From Pollenia angustigena (Eukaryota; Arthropoda; Insecta; Diptera; Polleniidae), in the NCBI GenBank assembly GCA_930367215.1, contig OV884060.1, positions 211,919,253-211,983,252 of the forward strand: a stretch of DNA of 64,000 bases. The letters are read 5' to 3'. A program made the position numbers and the translations under genes. Numbering within the stretch: position 1 is the first letter of the stretch; each line of letters begins with the position of its first letter. The notes beneath the pieces were generated by a model that ran no database searches, had not been told where the DNA came from, and saw nothing but the letters and a program-made list of their open reading frames with translations. Below are positions 11,097-23,175 of the stretch, piece by piece.

Positions 11097-11683
11097 CGCC
11101 AGCTCATTATTGGTTTGACCTACCGAACATTTAAAAAAAATTGAGTTTGGTTTAGGGCATATATATTTTAAAAACCCCCTTTCTATATCATAAACCTATT
11201 TCCCAAAATTTTTTATGGTTTCTTAGATATTAAGCAATAATAATGCTCCATATCCACTATTTTGAAGTTTATTTAGTCATTTTTTACTCTATACGCCACT
11301 GTTTTGCGATTGCTGCAAATTTTACAAACAAAAATGTAAAAAATAAATTTCACTCTTGCTTTGCTTTATTGCCGTAAGAAAAACGAGTAGTAAAAGAAAA
11401 GGCAAAATTAAAAGTCAATAGCTCAATACATAGCAGTAAATATACGTATGCAGCACAAAAAGCTGCTTTTGAAAAATAAATTTAGAAAAGTGGCGTATGC
11501 GCCACGAAACAATAATTTTCACTTTCAATAAAATACTATTAACTTCTTATTAACTATTCTTTAAAACATATGCCGGAAATAGTGGTGAAAATAGAAAAAT
11601 ATTTTCTGAAAAATTCATGTAAACTTTAATTGTAATTTTTCTCCATTACTATTTTTGGCATATGCACCAATAATGAGCTGACA
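11097..11683. mobile_element. Element family B, copy 1 (CGCCAGCTCATTATTGG ends)
   Basis: Terminal inverted repeats: CGCCAGCTCATTATTGG at the left and CCAATAATGAGCTGACA at the right. Most of the body matches the second copy at 32370-34141 in reverse, including GTATATTTACTGCT and GAAAATTATTGTTTCGTG. 587 bp, non-coding. Superfamily and target duplication not settled. Confidence 0.72.
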
Positions 11684-12640
11684 ATATGTCAAAAGTTTTC
11701 GGGTTTTATCTTACAGGGAAGTTATAATAACAAAAAATATTTAAGGCCACATTATTTCTTACTTTGGCTAAACCTAGCTTTTACTTATGTAAACTTTAAA
11801 GGTACGTTGTAATAAAGGGCAGTAATCTTGCAGAAATAAGCCAGATATATTTTTCTTCTTTTAATTGGCAACACTGCTACTGACTGTAAGGTACATTAGA
11901 TACGATTGTTACACAAACCACACAAATATTAACCAACAACAACAACATCAACACTAGAATATTCATGCGTTGGTTGTTAGATTTGATATGTATGAACATG
12001 TGTATGTATGCATTTGTATCTATGTACAATATGTTGTTAAGCTTACTTTGGCTTTTTACTCGTATTAAATGCTTTATTTTTTTTTCAGATTGTTTGTTGA
12101 ATATGAAAAACTAGTTTCACAAAAAAGATTTTCCTTTTTGGCGACAAAAAAAAACCTGGTGAAATTGTGTCACAAATCTATACCAGTAAGTAATACTTAG
12201 TACAACAACAGCATTAACGATAATAACACCAACATTGCCAATAATAATAGTAACCACAAAAGCAAAAACAACAACAACGACAGCCATAATGACAACAATC
12301 ACATAAATATCATTAATACTCTTTCCCACTCATGTAAGTATTTATTTGAGTGAGTGAGTTCCTTCTACTTACTACGCTTTAATTAGCGTGAAGAAATACT
12401 AAAAAAAATATTAAATTGTTTATAAATGGAGATAATTCTTCGCAATGTATACGTTAAATGATAAGTAATTAAAGAAAAATAGAAAAAAAAATGGATTTTC
12501 TCATTATGAAATGCATTAATATTTGAAAAAAATTATATTTTTTTATGAAAAAATCATCTTTTTGTGATTTTTTTGTTAATGTACCTTTTTTGTAATACAA
12601 TTTTTTCTTTAAAAAATAAAAAATTATTATTTAAGAAAAA
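11684..12640. other. Non-coding stretch with AAC-rich simple sequence
   Basis: AACAACAACAACATC-type runs occur near 11933 and 12260. No gene or element boundary supported. Confidence 0.5.
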
Positions 12641-12647
12641 CATATTT

Positions 12648-14197
12648 GTTCACGGAAGGCGGTTTATCAGTTTATATGGTTGTTTAGTTATACAGTACTT
12701 TTCGTTTATAGTCACTACCGTTTAGAGTCACACTCGCGACATAGTCCATTTTAACTGTATTAATTGCCGCTAAAAGTTCATTTAATTGAAAGTATTTACG
12801 TTTTAGTCCATTAAGCGATATAAGCACATTTACCATATTTGCCATCCATCAGCGGCTATCATGGCAAAAGTAAAGCAAATTATTAGCGTTATAGTCCCAT
12901 TAGCAAAATGAATAATGTTTTTTTTTTTTTGTGTTGAAGCCACAATCAGGGTTTAAAATGCTATCGCCATATTAGCAAAAGCAGCCAAATTTTGCCTTTT
13001 TCCTATTAAAAAAAAAATCAAAATTAAAAAGCCGAAAAGTTCCACTGCTAAAAAAGCCCACACTTTTCAAAAGCAGCAGCAAAATAAACACACAAAATAA
13101 TTGGCATTGGCTTTTTTCAGCTTTTGCTTTTTTAACAATTTGATGGAACTCAAAAAGCAACGGCAATTACTTTTATGTTGAAGGAAAAAATAGGTAGGAA
13201 AAAGAATGAAAGAAACAGCTTCTGTCAAACAGCCGCCAAATCAAAAACCAATGCATGCTAATAGCCGCAAAATAGGAGATAAAAGCAGCAAAAAAGGTTG
13301 CAAAGGCACATGATTGCGAAAAAAAATACTCGACGACGACAAGTGATATTTTTCATGCAAAACAAACACAACAAGAATTTGTTATTTGTTTGGCGAGCAA
13401 CAACAACATTACTACAACATTACTGAAGAAAGGCAAAAATTTATTTCTCCTCATCACCATGAAAAAAACCATGTTGCTTGTACACTGATCAGTATTTTTT
13501 CGTTGTAATCTGCCTTTTTGCAGAGCTAATAGCTCTGCTCAGACTGCTTTTAGCAAACACTTCAGCTGCTTTTCATTTTATTGAATCGGCTTTTTGTTAT
13601 TACCAGCCAGAGAAGAATTTTTGTTCTTTGAATTTTAGATTTTTTTTTTGGTTTGTCTTTTTTAACTAGCTCTTCTTTCAGGAAAAAGTAAAAAAGCAAA
13701 AGGCGAAATAATTTTTTTTAGCTTTTGCTTTTTATGTGGTTGTCCATTTTTGTCGCTGGCTGGTAAAAAAGCAGTTGTCAGAAAATAAAAATATACAAAA
13801 TAGGAGATTTGCTTTTTTGCACAAACGAAAAACAAAACATTGGCTGTTGGAAAAAAAATTACAAATTTCAATAGCAGTGGCAAAAGCAAAAATAAAAAGC
13901 ATTCAGCTGATGGATGCTTTTAAACCCTGGCCACAATATGAATTTTTTATTTTCTTTATTCACATAAATTCGTGATATTCGGTTATAGGCCTCATAGTGG
14001 CATATATAAGAATTAGGCTTATAGTCACATTAGCGATAAAGTCCACGATTAATCTGCAACTTAAGGATGTGACTATAAGCGAAAAGTACTGTATTAACAA
14101 CAACTAAAAACATTTATTAAATTTTTTTAAAATAAATTTTGATGCTGTCAATAAAAAAACATAACCATATAACCTGATAATCCGCCTCTCGTAAACA
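12648..14197. repeat. Palindromic element split by a pogo-type insertion
   Basis: Left arm 12648-12686 (GTTCACGGAAGGCGGTTTAT...) is the approximate reverse complement of 14160-14197 (...ATCCGCCTCTCGTAAACAAC). The pogo-type element at 12693-14091 sits in the middle. The older element may extend further on both sides. Its outer ends were not found. Confidence 0.6.
12693..14091. mobile_element. Pogo-type TA-flanked element, 1.4 kb (CAGTACTTTTCGTTTATAG ends)
   Basis: The left end CAGTACTTTTCGTTTATAG and right end CTATAAGCGAAAAGTACTG are inverted repeats, with TA at 12691-12692 and 14092-14093. Subterminal motifs such as CGTTTTAGTCC and GGCTTATAGTCAC repeat the terminal motif. Its interior is dominated by AAAAGC/GCTTTT words on both strands. 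No transposase domain was recognised. The same family occurs at 43373-44191, and its left end at 46925. Confidence 0.8.
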
Positions 14198-14604
14198 ACC
14201 AAATAAAAACTATATTTTTATTAAAAATTTATCTTTTTTTTAAAAAAATGTTTTGGCAATCGAAGTTGAGTTGAGATCGAACAATGATCTCTTGTTCAAA
14301 GTTCATTAAAATATTCCCTTTCTTATAGGTCATACTTTGAGGACCCTTATCTTCACCAGAATTACCCTTAATATCAGCAAAAGCTACGTTTATTAAAAAA
14401 AAAATCTCCATCGACTTTGATTTCACTCGATTTCAATTTTCAGAACATTTTTAAATAAAAGGTAAATTTTTAAATAAAAATACATAAAGTTATTTTCAAT
14501 TAAAATGACTTTTTTAATCAAAAAACTTTTTTTATTAAAGTATTTTTTTGAATAAAGAGTATATTTTTCAATAAAAAATGTATTATTGGAAGAATTCCAA
14601 CCAA

Positions 14605-14830
14605 TTGTTACAAGTAAAACTGTTGCTTATAATTCTTATTCGCTTAACAGTTTCATTTGTTTAATATCTTTAGTTTTTCTAAAATCTTTGGATGAAGTTT
14701 TCTGACATCTGGCCGAAGTAACCAGTGAAATGCGCATAGGTATAGCTTATCCCTTCAACAATAAATCTCAGTGTTTTTATCAAGAATGAATATTGGGAAT
14801 TGAGCACGACAAACAAAATCTTTTAAATTA
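14605..14830. repeat. Repeat family E copy
   Basis: See the related segment at 9150. Here TTGTTACAAGTAAAACTG starts the similarity. The CCAGTGAAATGCGCATAGG block is intact. Confidence 0.6.
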
Positions 14831-14922
14831 AAAATTTTGTATTCCCAAATATGTTTTGATAAAAATTAAACTCTTAGGAGCCGACCTTTTTACAGCCCTA
14901 TTTATTAATAATTCGCGGCTTA

Positions 14923-15048
14923 GTTCTGGTGCACACTCTTCAAGTTTTAGCCGTCAAGTATTGAGCATTTGGGAAAAGAGAATGCCATTTATTTTCCCCT
15001 TTCTCCTAAAAACTTGACGGCTAAAGCTTGAAGAGTGTGAACCAGCAC
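14923..15048. mobile_element. 126-bp TTA-flanked miniature element (PIF/Harbinger-like)
   Basis: Ends GTTCTGGTGCACACTCTTCA and its mirrored GTGCTGGTTCACACTCTTCA form arms of about 38 bp up to AGCCGTCAAGT. TTA lies on both sides (14920-14922, 15049-15051). A 3-bp TTA duplication is characteristic of PIF/Harbinger. Assignment rests on the duplication only. Confidence 0.65.
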
Positions 15049-15051
15049 TTA

Positions 15052-15742
15052 GCAAAGTTGAATAATGATTTCATTTGATTTAAAAAACTGGAGGAGGCGA
15101 TAAGAAAATAGTTTCAAATGCCCACAATATGAATCACGTCAACGAACGATAAAAAAAATTTTTTACCTTTCGAAAGTTATCGAGAATTCAGGCCTACCTA
15201 CATATCTAATGAAACATTACAACAAACTGTTAATGGCTGCATTCAGACTTTAAATGCTTAAGGGGTGGAAACTGGCTCTTTTCTGGTTTATTTTTGTTCG
15301 ACCAAGCTCCCCCGGAATATTTTGAGAGTTTTTTAACTCTCTTTCAAAAATCACAAACTTGGAAACCATTTAACACTTTCTGGCCTCACAATTCCAAGAC
15401 TTCACAATCAATAGCAGCAGCCATCACTCAATTTAAATCCGGCCAACCCAAAAAAGAAAGTTTGCAATCGTTCACTTAACGGAAACAAACTCACAGTTTT
15501 CAAACAAAAGCGACTCAGCTCGATAATGGGACAAAAAACGTTTTCTATCAGTAGGACGGAATGACTCTTTACAATGTTGGCAATTGTTTGTAGTCATTTC
15601 GTCCTGCTTTTAATAGAAACCCCGTTAAGATCCTGCCTATTTTTGTTGGGGAAAAAAATGTAAACGATTGAACTCACAAAGTAAAGGTCACAAATTCAAG
15701 GACTATTCAAGTTAATACAGCTATAGTGTAAACAAAGACATA
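15052..15742. other. Non-coding stretch, one unassigned small open frame
   Basis: A 61-codon plus-strand frame at 15294-15479 has a slightly GC-richer composition (codons for PPEYFESF and TWKPFNTFW). It shows no motif I recognise. I do not call it a gene. Confidence 0.35.
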
Positions 15743-16248
15743 AAGGGTAATCACGATGGTCATTGTGCAAATTTGAAATGTGTAAATTTGCAGTGCATAT
15801 TATGATTGATCGTGAGCATTCCACTTTTTTTTGTGCAAATGTGCTATTTTTCTAAAAATTTATTCTGGCAACACTTAAAATTTCTAGCTGCACTGTAAAA
15901 AATCTGCATTTGTTTACAATTATACCCAAGCAAAATAAAATATTTTTTTTCTTTTTAGTCAAATTAAATTTAATTCTCTATTAAATATTAAAACCCATGA
16001 AAATTTTCAATTTATAAGTTTCCTTAAAAACAATATGGCGCTTAATATGTCAAATGTTATTGTTTACATTTGTTTGCAACGGAGCAAATATGCACTACTA
16101 ATCTTGCTCATGGTTTTTTTTAGTGCAAACGAAGTAAAAAAGAGCAAATTGCAAATACGTAAATTTTTTGTTGTATTGTGCAAATGTGTGTATTTTTCAC
16201 GCATTTGCATCGTTCGCACACTTTGCACTACCCATCGTAATTTCCCTT
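15743..16248. mobile_element. TIR element with GGGTAATCACGATGG-type ends
   Basis: AAGGGTAATCACGATGG at the left matches the reverse complement of CCATCGTAATTTCCCTT at the right, with few mismatches. The motif GTGCAAA recurs several times inside both ends. A possible 3-bp duplication (ATA) was noted but is uncertain. Non-coding. Confidence 0.6.
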
Positions 16249-17230
16249 ATAATAAAATAAAATAAAAAACTAAGTTTAATATTAAAGCTTTAAATCAACC
16301 TAAATCCCATTCAATAAAACCATCCTAAATTTCTCTATAACACTGATTACGCATACACTGAATTAAATTTCTTTTAAAATAATTAATGAAAATTAGTCAG
16401 AAAAACTCTGTAGTTTATTTTATAATTCAATTGACTTTAAATTAACCTACGCCAATTAAAAATTGTTAATGTTTAAAAGAAATCCACTTCATTTTATAAA
16501 AACTACATGCATCAATTTATTGTTTTTTTTTATTTTTCATTTTATGAAGCAGAAAATAAACTTATTTACGTTCGCCAATCTTGGCAATCTTTGTTTTGTA
16601 ATTTCCATTAAAAATAAAGAATAAATTATTTCTATTAAATGATGAACATAAACAATATTATTTGAAATGAATAGTTGAGGTTAAATACTTTTTATTTACA
16701 AATGAGTTGGCTACTTAATGCACACTATGATAAATTGTAAAGAATAAAAGGGAGGTGACTATCCGTTCCACATTTTGCAGGTCAGTAGTGTATTTTAGAG
16801 TTTTGTTCTGTATGAATTATTTTCTAGTAAAAAACCTTTAATTATTCTGTACTTTATTAGTTAAATGTTCTGTATTTGTACTGCATTAAATAAAATACAT
16901 AACTACAAGAGATGCATTCCTTTTTTGTCTGACTTTTATTTTTACTGAAAACTTGCACAATAATTATTTCTTTTTGGAACTATTTTTAGGAATAATAACT
17001 TTTGATTTATTCTAAGGAGCACTTTAGGCCAAAAAAAACTCTTTTCCACACTAACGAAATAAAAAAAATTATTAAAACCAAATGAAATTTTTAATTTAAT
17101 TAGGCTATTTATTTTCAAAAATCTCGTTATAAGATCCGTTATATTCATTTTTCGTTATCGAATTCCTTCTTGATTTTTTTTCAATTCCTTTATTTATAAA
17201 ATTTTTGATTACAATAGTAAAAAAAGTTAA
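16249..17230. other. AT-rich non-coding stretch
   Basis: Nothing recognised apart from scattered A/T runs. Confidence 0.5.
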
Positions 17231-17234
17231 ATAA

Positions 17235-17580
17235 AACGTTAAATTTGAACTTAGGGCGCCAACGAACTCTCTCCATCTTTTTCGATCATTAGCTAATGAT
17301 TTATCTTGGTTCCATGTCATTCCGATGTCTTCATAATCATCGTTGACCTTGCGGGTTCCACTCCATCACTGCGCGTGATATTTCATGTGGAGGCTTTCTA
17401 AGTGTATGCCCACTTCTTTTGCGTTTTTTTACTTCATTACACTTCTATTTGCGTTTTTTTACTTCATTCTTGATCGAGTTGAGGTTTGCCAATTCAAGAA
17501 GCTGTTCGTTTGTGACCCAGTACGGCCAGAAAATTTGTAGGATTTGGCGTAGATAGTTTTCTTAAAACAAGTTCATAACC
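17235..17580 (-). pseudogene. RTE-clade LINE reverse-transcriptase C-terminus, degenerate
   Basis: Minus-strand translation in broken frames shows LRQILQIFWPYWVTNEQLLE, then LANLNSIKNEVKKRK, a stop, GHTLRKPPHEISRAVMEWNP, and after another frameshift MTWNQDKSLANDRKRWREF. Blocks of this kind in this order, ending in a WN..K.LA.DR.RWR..V.AL motif, are known from the C-terminus of RTE-type non-LTR retrotransposons. A roughly 30-base tandem duplication (GCGTTTTTTTACTTCATT, near 17420-17467) breaks the frame. Stops and shifts make it non-functional. The 5' part of the element was not found. Confidence 0.72.
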
Positions 17581-18033
17581 CCACGTCTCCATGCGCTTTC
17601 GATTAGAACATGACATGATCATAACGCCGGCAGAGCAACGGTATTAATTTGTTCATGTTCTGGTATGTGGCGAATACGTGTTGATGTGCATGTTCTGATT
17701 GAACACAATTTTTGTTGTTGTGAGTTTGGTTGTATACAGAAAATACATTGTATGGCCAACATCATGGCGCACATGGATGCTAAGACGAATGTTTAGGCAA
17801 CGATGGCAGCACATGTACGAAACATGAACATAAACAGTCTACACGAGTAGAATTCATGTGCGACATGCTGTTCTTACCAAGTTGATGGATGGTGGAGACG
17901 GGTAGTAAGGTTGTTTTTTTCGAAAGTTTTTAGATATAATTTTGGTATTAAAACGGCCTTAATTCGAAATAAAAACTCATGGCTGATGCATCGCGGCAAA
18001 GTCAATGTGTATGAATAAGATCTTTTTGCATAA

Positions 18034-18269
18034 GGGCACTTCGACAGAAAAGCTCTCTTTTTTTTGTCACGTCACGCCACCTAGCATATATTTTTGTATT
18101 TTAGAACCACGTTGTTCAAATTGTTCCTCTCTTTCACTAAATGAAAACCTAGTTGCGCATTACACCAAAATGCAAAAAAGTAAATAATATTTTCATTATT
18201 CTTTGGGAAACAATTAAAATGGTTGGTGACGTTACGTGACAAAAAGTAGACGTTTCTGTGGAAATGCCC
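18034..18269. mobile_element. Miniature TIR element, GGGCAYTTCSACAGAAA ends
   Basis: Left end GGGCACTTCGACAGAAAAGC and right end CGTTTCTGTGGAAATGCCC are inverted repeats. Similarity continues inward through TTTGTCACGT. ATAA is present on both sides (18030-18033, 18270-18273). 236 bp, no coding potential. The superfamily is uncertain. Confidence 0.65.
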
Positions 18270-18925
18270 ATAACATGAATGTGTTGCGTTCTGTGTTTTA
18301 GTTTGGCTTCAAAAATATGGCTACCGTATTTATAACAGAGAAAGGTAATATTCAGCCTTGTCGCAGAGTACAATTCCGTTGGAAACTGAATTCATTCCAT
18401 ATTTTGGTGCTTCAGAAAATTAATTACGAAAAAATTTTTCAAAATTAAACCATTTTTGTTTACATCAACGGAATGGAAGTTTAAAAGGCAAATTACTATC
18501 AAAATAAACTTTCTATCAATAAACAAATATGTTTTCTTTAATTATTTTAAAAAAAGTATTTTTGCGTTCTATTTTACAAAAACTTTAAACTCTTTACAAA
18601 TACATTTAACCGTAAAACGCATAACCGGGTACCCGTGTGGCTAATAGCAACTTTAAACGATTTTAGCTGCGAAACTAATAGTAATAGAGTATTGAAACTT
18701 CAGATCTGAAAAATTCAAGTCATTTTGAGTCGTTTTATTGGCCATTTATGAAATTGAGTGTAGCGGTTCCATAACTATGAAAAAAACCGGGGTGCCCAAT
18801 AGTTTTTATATGAAAAAAATGATTATATAAGAGGCTGTTTTTAATTAAAAGATTCTATGGAATTTTTTTTTGTTGTAATTATTAATAAACAATTAAAAAT
18901 TGTATCAAATATTAAAAATTACTTA

Positions 18926-19583
18926 CACTCAATTCACATGAGGGCTTTTACGACGTCGTTTTATCTTGATTCCCTTTTAAAGCAACTTCCAAAATCTCTT
19001 TGCGTTCATACGATGATTTTTGGTTGCATGTCTTTTTTTTATTTACAGTATGGCCTTGATTACCCGTCATTCGATTAACCGGCAGCTTCAATAAAATGGA
19101 AAACAAAAATTTTTTTGCACTGATTTAAATTGCCTCTATTATCCGAAATTATAAACAAATTATCTTTTTTTCGTTAAATTTTGAACAATCAAAATTAATT
19201 TAAATAAACGAAGAAAGAGAATATCTTAACGGTGTGGAAGCATGTTCTGCCAAATTTACTTTTTTCCTCATGTTAACATAATAAAACGTTATATATTTAC
19301 ATAAAATAAGAAACACACCAAAAAAAATAAATAATCAAGAATTCTGCCGATCCCGTCTATTATCGATAATCGAGGTCTCACTGTATTTTCAACCACACAC
19401 TTCAAAGTAAGAAAAAGAATAAAACGTAAACAGAAAAAGTTAAAAGAGAAATGTAAAAAACGACATGCAAAATACAAAGCGAGACATTTTGTTAACCCCT
19501 CTTTCTTTTCTACACCGCTCACCAACAAACCAAAAGAGACGTCGACAAAGCGACGTCGTAAAAGCCCTCATCTAAACTGAGAG
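18926..19583. mobile_element. TTA-flanked TIR element hosting a nested pogo-type element
   Basis: ATGAGGGCTTTTACGACGTC (18938 on) has an exact inverse at 19552-19571. The repeat extends outward imperfectly to CACTCA/TGAGAG with TTA on both sides. The middle is occupied by the 19046-19383 element. Harbinger-like by duplication only. Confidence 0.65.
19046..19383. mobile_element. Pogo/Tigger-type miniature element (CAGTRNGRCCTYGATTA ends)
   Basis: Left end CAGTATGGCCTTGATTACCC, right end mirrored as CAGTGAGACCTCGATTATCG, with TA at 19044-19045 and 19384-19385. These ends resemble the CAGTGRAACCTCGATTATC termini widespread in pogo/Tigger elements. 338 bp, non-coding. Confidence 0.78.
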
Positions 19584-19856
19584 TTAATTAATTTGTTTAT
19601 ATTTTTATTTAATCGGTTTCAAATCAAATAGTCTTTGCCGTGAAGCTCAAAATAATTTAAATTTATAAAGGGGTATAAATGTAGAAAAGTTTTTTTTTAT
19701 GTGTTCTACCAAAATGTATTAACAAAGTGACCTCAGTACTACAACAATGAAACAATAAAACAAACAACAAGCATTTTGTTGCTAGAATTGAGACGGCTAG
19801 TGTCAAAATGCCTAATAAAAAAAAGTAAATAAACAAAATAATGACGACAAACGAGA

Positions 19857-21749
19857 ATGGGAAGCAGCCATAACCCATGGTTTACTTCAAGCATAAAACA
19901 ACTCGTTACAGAACGTGATATCTCCTATTCCCGTTGGAAGAGGTACAAAACAACTGAATTGTATAACTATTACCGTACATTAAGGAAAAATGCTACAAGA
20001 GCAATCAGACAAGCCAAGACGTTGTACTATGCCGACAAATATGCGAACTCGGCTAATTCACGTAATACTTGGAAAACCATAAGGGAAATTGGAATTGTTC
20101 GTCAAAAAGCAACTTACGGAAACCTGACTACAGATCCAAACTCCATTAATGAAAGCTTTCTTAGCATACCAATGCCACTTGCAAACCACTCGTACTACAG
20201 CAACTATCAAAGCAACTTTACACCCGAAAAACATTTTAGTTTTGAATGTGTCAGTCAGTTCGATGTCTTAAAAAGCTGTTTATCTATTACATCAAAAGCC
20301 ACAGGAGCTGATGATATCCATCCGATATTTTTAAAAATGGTTCTTCCATATATTTTGCCGATTATAACCCACATTTTTTATCACATCATCACTACTAGTA
20401 ACTATCCCACAAGTTGGAAACGGGCCAAAGTCCTTCCCATTCCAAAATCATCTTCCGAATACCGTCCTATTGCTATACTACCGTATCTATCTAAGGCTTT
20501 TGAAAAATTACTCCATACACAAATAACTAAATATCTCAATGATTTCAACCTACTTACATCAAAACAATCTGGATTTCGTGCAAAGCACAGTTGTACCACT
20601 GCTCTCATTGACGTAGCTGAAGATCTTAGAAAAGAGCTAGATGGTGGTCATAGAGTATTGTTGGTGTTACTAGACCACTCAAAGGCCTTTGATAATGTTG
20701 ACCATGTTGTTTTAATACAAAAACTTGAAAAAATGATACATTTTTCTCCTACGTCTTCGAAACTAATGCGATCATACCTTACTGGGCGACAACAGTGTGT
20801 AGAAACCAATCCGTCGTTAACATCCTCCTTTCTCCCAGTCACTAGAGGAGTACCGCAGGGCTCAATTCTTGGACCTTTACTTTTTTCAATTTATGCTAAC
20901 GACTTGCCAGATCAGTTGCAACACTGCAATATCAGAATGTATGCGGATGATGTTCAACTGTATATTAGTAGTAAAAAAAGAAACTTTGTGGATAAGTTAC
21001 ACGAGGACTTACAAAGTATTTCACTGTGGGCTTCTACCAATGGCTTAAGCCTTAACCCAAACAAATCAAAGTGCATCCTATTACATAAAAGAACACAGCG
21101 CGCCATTGAAATACCCCAAGTCTACGTTAATAACCACCGAATAGAAGCAGTGAATAGAGCTAAGAACTTAGGAGTTATCTTCAATAGCACGTTAACCTGG
21201 GTAGATCATGTCACAAATGCCTGTGGAAAAACATTCTCTATGCTACGTACTCTATGGCCCACACAATACTGTACACCACTCAAAATCAGGCTGCTGCTTG
21301 CAAAAACTTACTTAATACCCACCTTAACCTATGCTTGTGAAGTCTTTTCAAGTTGTGATGCAACAAGTAAAGCCAGACTTAATGTAACGTTCAACAAAAT
21401 AACTAGATATGTATATGGACTTAAGCTTTACGGAAATAGTGAACATATCACCTCCTACGCAGCGAAGATTCTCGGCGTACAGTTCCATGATCATATGAAA
21501 ATACGAACATTGGTATTCTTGCATAAAATCATATCAACTCACGAACCTGATTACCTTTATAGCCGGCTTAGTTTTAGTCGATTTGGCAGAAACAGAACTT
21601 TAATACAAATGAGACACCATACGCTTATTTCAAATTGGCAGTTCTTCGTAAATGCAATACGTCTTTGGAATACTATTCCTCCAATCATTAGGGAAACCAG
21701 CAACGCACAACTTTTTAAAAAAAGAATTATTAATTTTTATTGTAACTAA
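19857..21749 (+). CDS. Non-LTR retrotransposon reverse transcriptase (C-terminal part of ORF2)
   Basis: 630 residues, one open frame. The start is simply the first Met after truncation, so the true protein began upstream with an endonuclease. Residues 1-140 are the linker between endonuclease and RT (PWFTSSIKQLVTERD). The RT domain lies at about 185-440. It has the fingers block EYRPIAILPYLSKAFEKLL near 201, QSGFRAKHSCTTAL near 237, motif A LLDHSKAFD with catalytic Asp273, motif B RGVPQGSILGPLLFSIYAND at 330, and motif C MYADDVQLY at 361 with Asp364/365. The C-terminus carries the thumb and a final LWNTIPPIIRE...FKKRI block. No RNase H or zinc knuckle follows. All catalytic Asp residues are present, but without endonuclease the copy cannot move by itself. 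Clade placement (CR1/Jockey group) is from motif style only. Confidence 0.9.
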   Translation: MGSSHNPWFTSSIKQLVTERDISYSRWKRYKTTELYNYYRTLRKNATRAIRQAKTLYYADKYANSANSRNTWKTIREIGIVRQKATYGNLTTDPNSINESFLSIPMPLANHSYYSNYQSNFTPEKHFSFECVSQFDVLKSCLSITSKATGADDIHPIFLKMVLPYILPIITHIFYHIITTSNYPTSWKRAKVLPIPKSSSEYRPIAILPYLSKAFEKLLHTQITKYLNDFNLLTSKQSGFRAKHSCTTALIDVAEDLRKELDGGHRVLLVLLDHSKAFDNVDHVVLIQKLEKMIHFSPTSSKLMRSYLTGRQQCVETNPSLTSSFLPVTRGVPQGSILGPLLFSIYANDLPDQLQHCNIRMYADDVQLYISSKKRNFVDKLHEDLQSISLWASTNGLSLNPNKSKCILLHKRTQRAIEIPQVYVNNHRIEAVNRAKNLGVIFNSTLTWVDHVTNACGKTFSMLRTLWPTQYCTPLKIRLLLAKTYLIPTLTYACEVFSSCDATSKARLNVTFNKITRYVYGLKLYGNSEHITSYAAKILGVQFHDHMKIRTLVFLHKIISTHEPDYLYSRLSFSRFGRNRTLIQMRHHTLISNWQFFVNAIRLWNTIPPIIRETSNAQLFKKRIINFYCN

Positions 21750-22011
21750 AACTCTATGCACTTTTTATATACATACATATTTACTTACTGATCTTTTAAA
21801 ACTTTTTATAACTTACTCTGTATGTCATTATTTAATCTCCTCCTTTTACCTGCTCAATAGTTATAACTTAATTAAAATAATTTTTGTTAAATCTTAAAAT
21901 ATTTTTTATATTTTTTTTTTGTTTTTATTATGCTTAACTGTTAAACAAATAACTATGTCCGCTCTTCTATTAGTATAAAAAACTTTTGTTTTGTTATAGA
22001 AGCTACCAACT

Positions 22012-22067
22012 TATAAATAAATAAATAAATAAATAAATAAAATAAAATAAAAAAATAAATAAATAAA
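22012..22067 (+). repeat. (ATAA)n microsatellite tail of the retrotransposon
   Basis: Tandem ATAA units, slightly interrupted, directly after the 3' UTR of the reverse-transcriptase element. Simple-repeat tails in place of poly(A) are common in this group of LINEs. Confidence 0.85.
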
Positions 22068-22857
22068 CGTCACACACGAAGAAAATCACTGCAAACAGCT
22101 GCGCTTGTGAGGTCACTTTATTAGTACATTCTGTGTTCTACGTTTAAAAGAAGACAAAATATTCGTAATGGATTTATGAAGCATTGCCATACCTCCTTTT
22201 TGTCATATTTTGCCAAAATTTACATACCGTGAATAGACTGGCCCACTCTTGTATGGAAAAGTAAAAATGGTCCAATACTTTCTCCACAAGCTTGATTTTG
22301 TTTCTTTTACTAAAATATATGTATGTATATACCAAAAATTGGATCAATAGAACAATATTTAGAGGTCGCGATGAATGGCGACTTTTATGTTTCACATCTT
22401 ATACCTATTACATGCATTTACTTTTGGCTTATCATTATTGTACTTGTTTATGTATTGGAGATACTTTTTCACACTATTCTTTGATCTTTACTAGATTTAC
22501 ATTTGTTAAAATTCAAATATATTCATTATATTCATCCCTCTACATAATTATTTAACTTATTTTGAATTCAGAATTACAAGAAACGAGTTTAGAAGGATTA
22601 TGTTGAAATTTCTGACAGTTAGTCAGATCCATCGCACGAAGAAGTTAAGTTTCGCAAAAAACAAAATACAACTTAACCAATAAAAATGAAATCTGTTTTT
22701 TAAAACGACTTTATTGGATCTATTGACCGTGTAAGTCTATCTAACCCCGAAAAATCATTTAACTATCGCAACCTCTAAATATTGACCGATTGTGCTCAAA
22801 TTTGGACAGAACATTTTTTAGCACGAATATTCGATACTTTTGTATTTTGAGCCATCC
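22068..22857. other. Non-coding stretch
   Basis: No element ends or coding motifs recognised. A duplicated AGAGGTCGCGAT/CGCAACCTCTAAAT-like pair (22361, 22768) suggests a diverged TIR element, but I could not define it. Confidence 0.4.
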
Positions 22858-23029
22858 CAGGGTTGATAAAGTTGGTACAATTGTACTTTTTTTGGTACAA
22901 TTCAAAACTAAAAAGTACGATGGTACCCCCGAGACTCATTTGGTACTATTTCCAAATTTTTCAAACCTACATATTTATAATTGATATAAAATGGCAACTC
23001 GTATTAACTGTCCAATGAATATAAGCGGA

Positions 23030-23175
23030 GTTTAGTGTTTGGTGCAAAATGTAGCTTTTTTATGAAATCTAAGGGAAACTCTATATTTTGTTGTTGGATT
23101 TAACAAAACAGCTTTGATATTTTGCATTTGCTCTTTAGCAAGACCATTTACACCAAACACTGAACTCCGCTATCA
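23030..23175. mobile_element. Small TIR element (AGCGGAGTTYAGTGTTTGGTG ends)
   Basis: AGCGGAGTTTAGTGTTTGGT at the left is mirrored at the right by ACCAAACACTGAACTCCGCT. ATGAAT occurs just outside both ends. Roughly 145 bp, inside the 22858-24162 element. Confidence 0.65.

Larger units (their letters stand above)
19850..22067 (+). mobile_element. 5'-truncated non-LTR retrotransposon (CR1/Jockey group)
   Basis: Holds the reverse-transcriptase region and a 3' UTR. It ends in an (ATAA)n-like simple tail at 22012-22067. No endonuclease domain lies upstream, so the copy is 5'-truncated near 19850. This is the usual outcome of target-primed reverse transcription. A target duplication was not convincingly identified. 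The long open frame suggests a young insertion. Confidence 0.85.

Noticed and set aside
20402..20842. Minus-strand frames opposite the reverse transcriptase
   Set aside because: Shadow frames of the conserved plus-strand RT domain.
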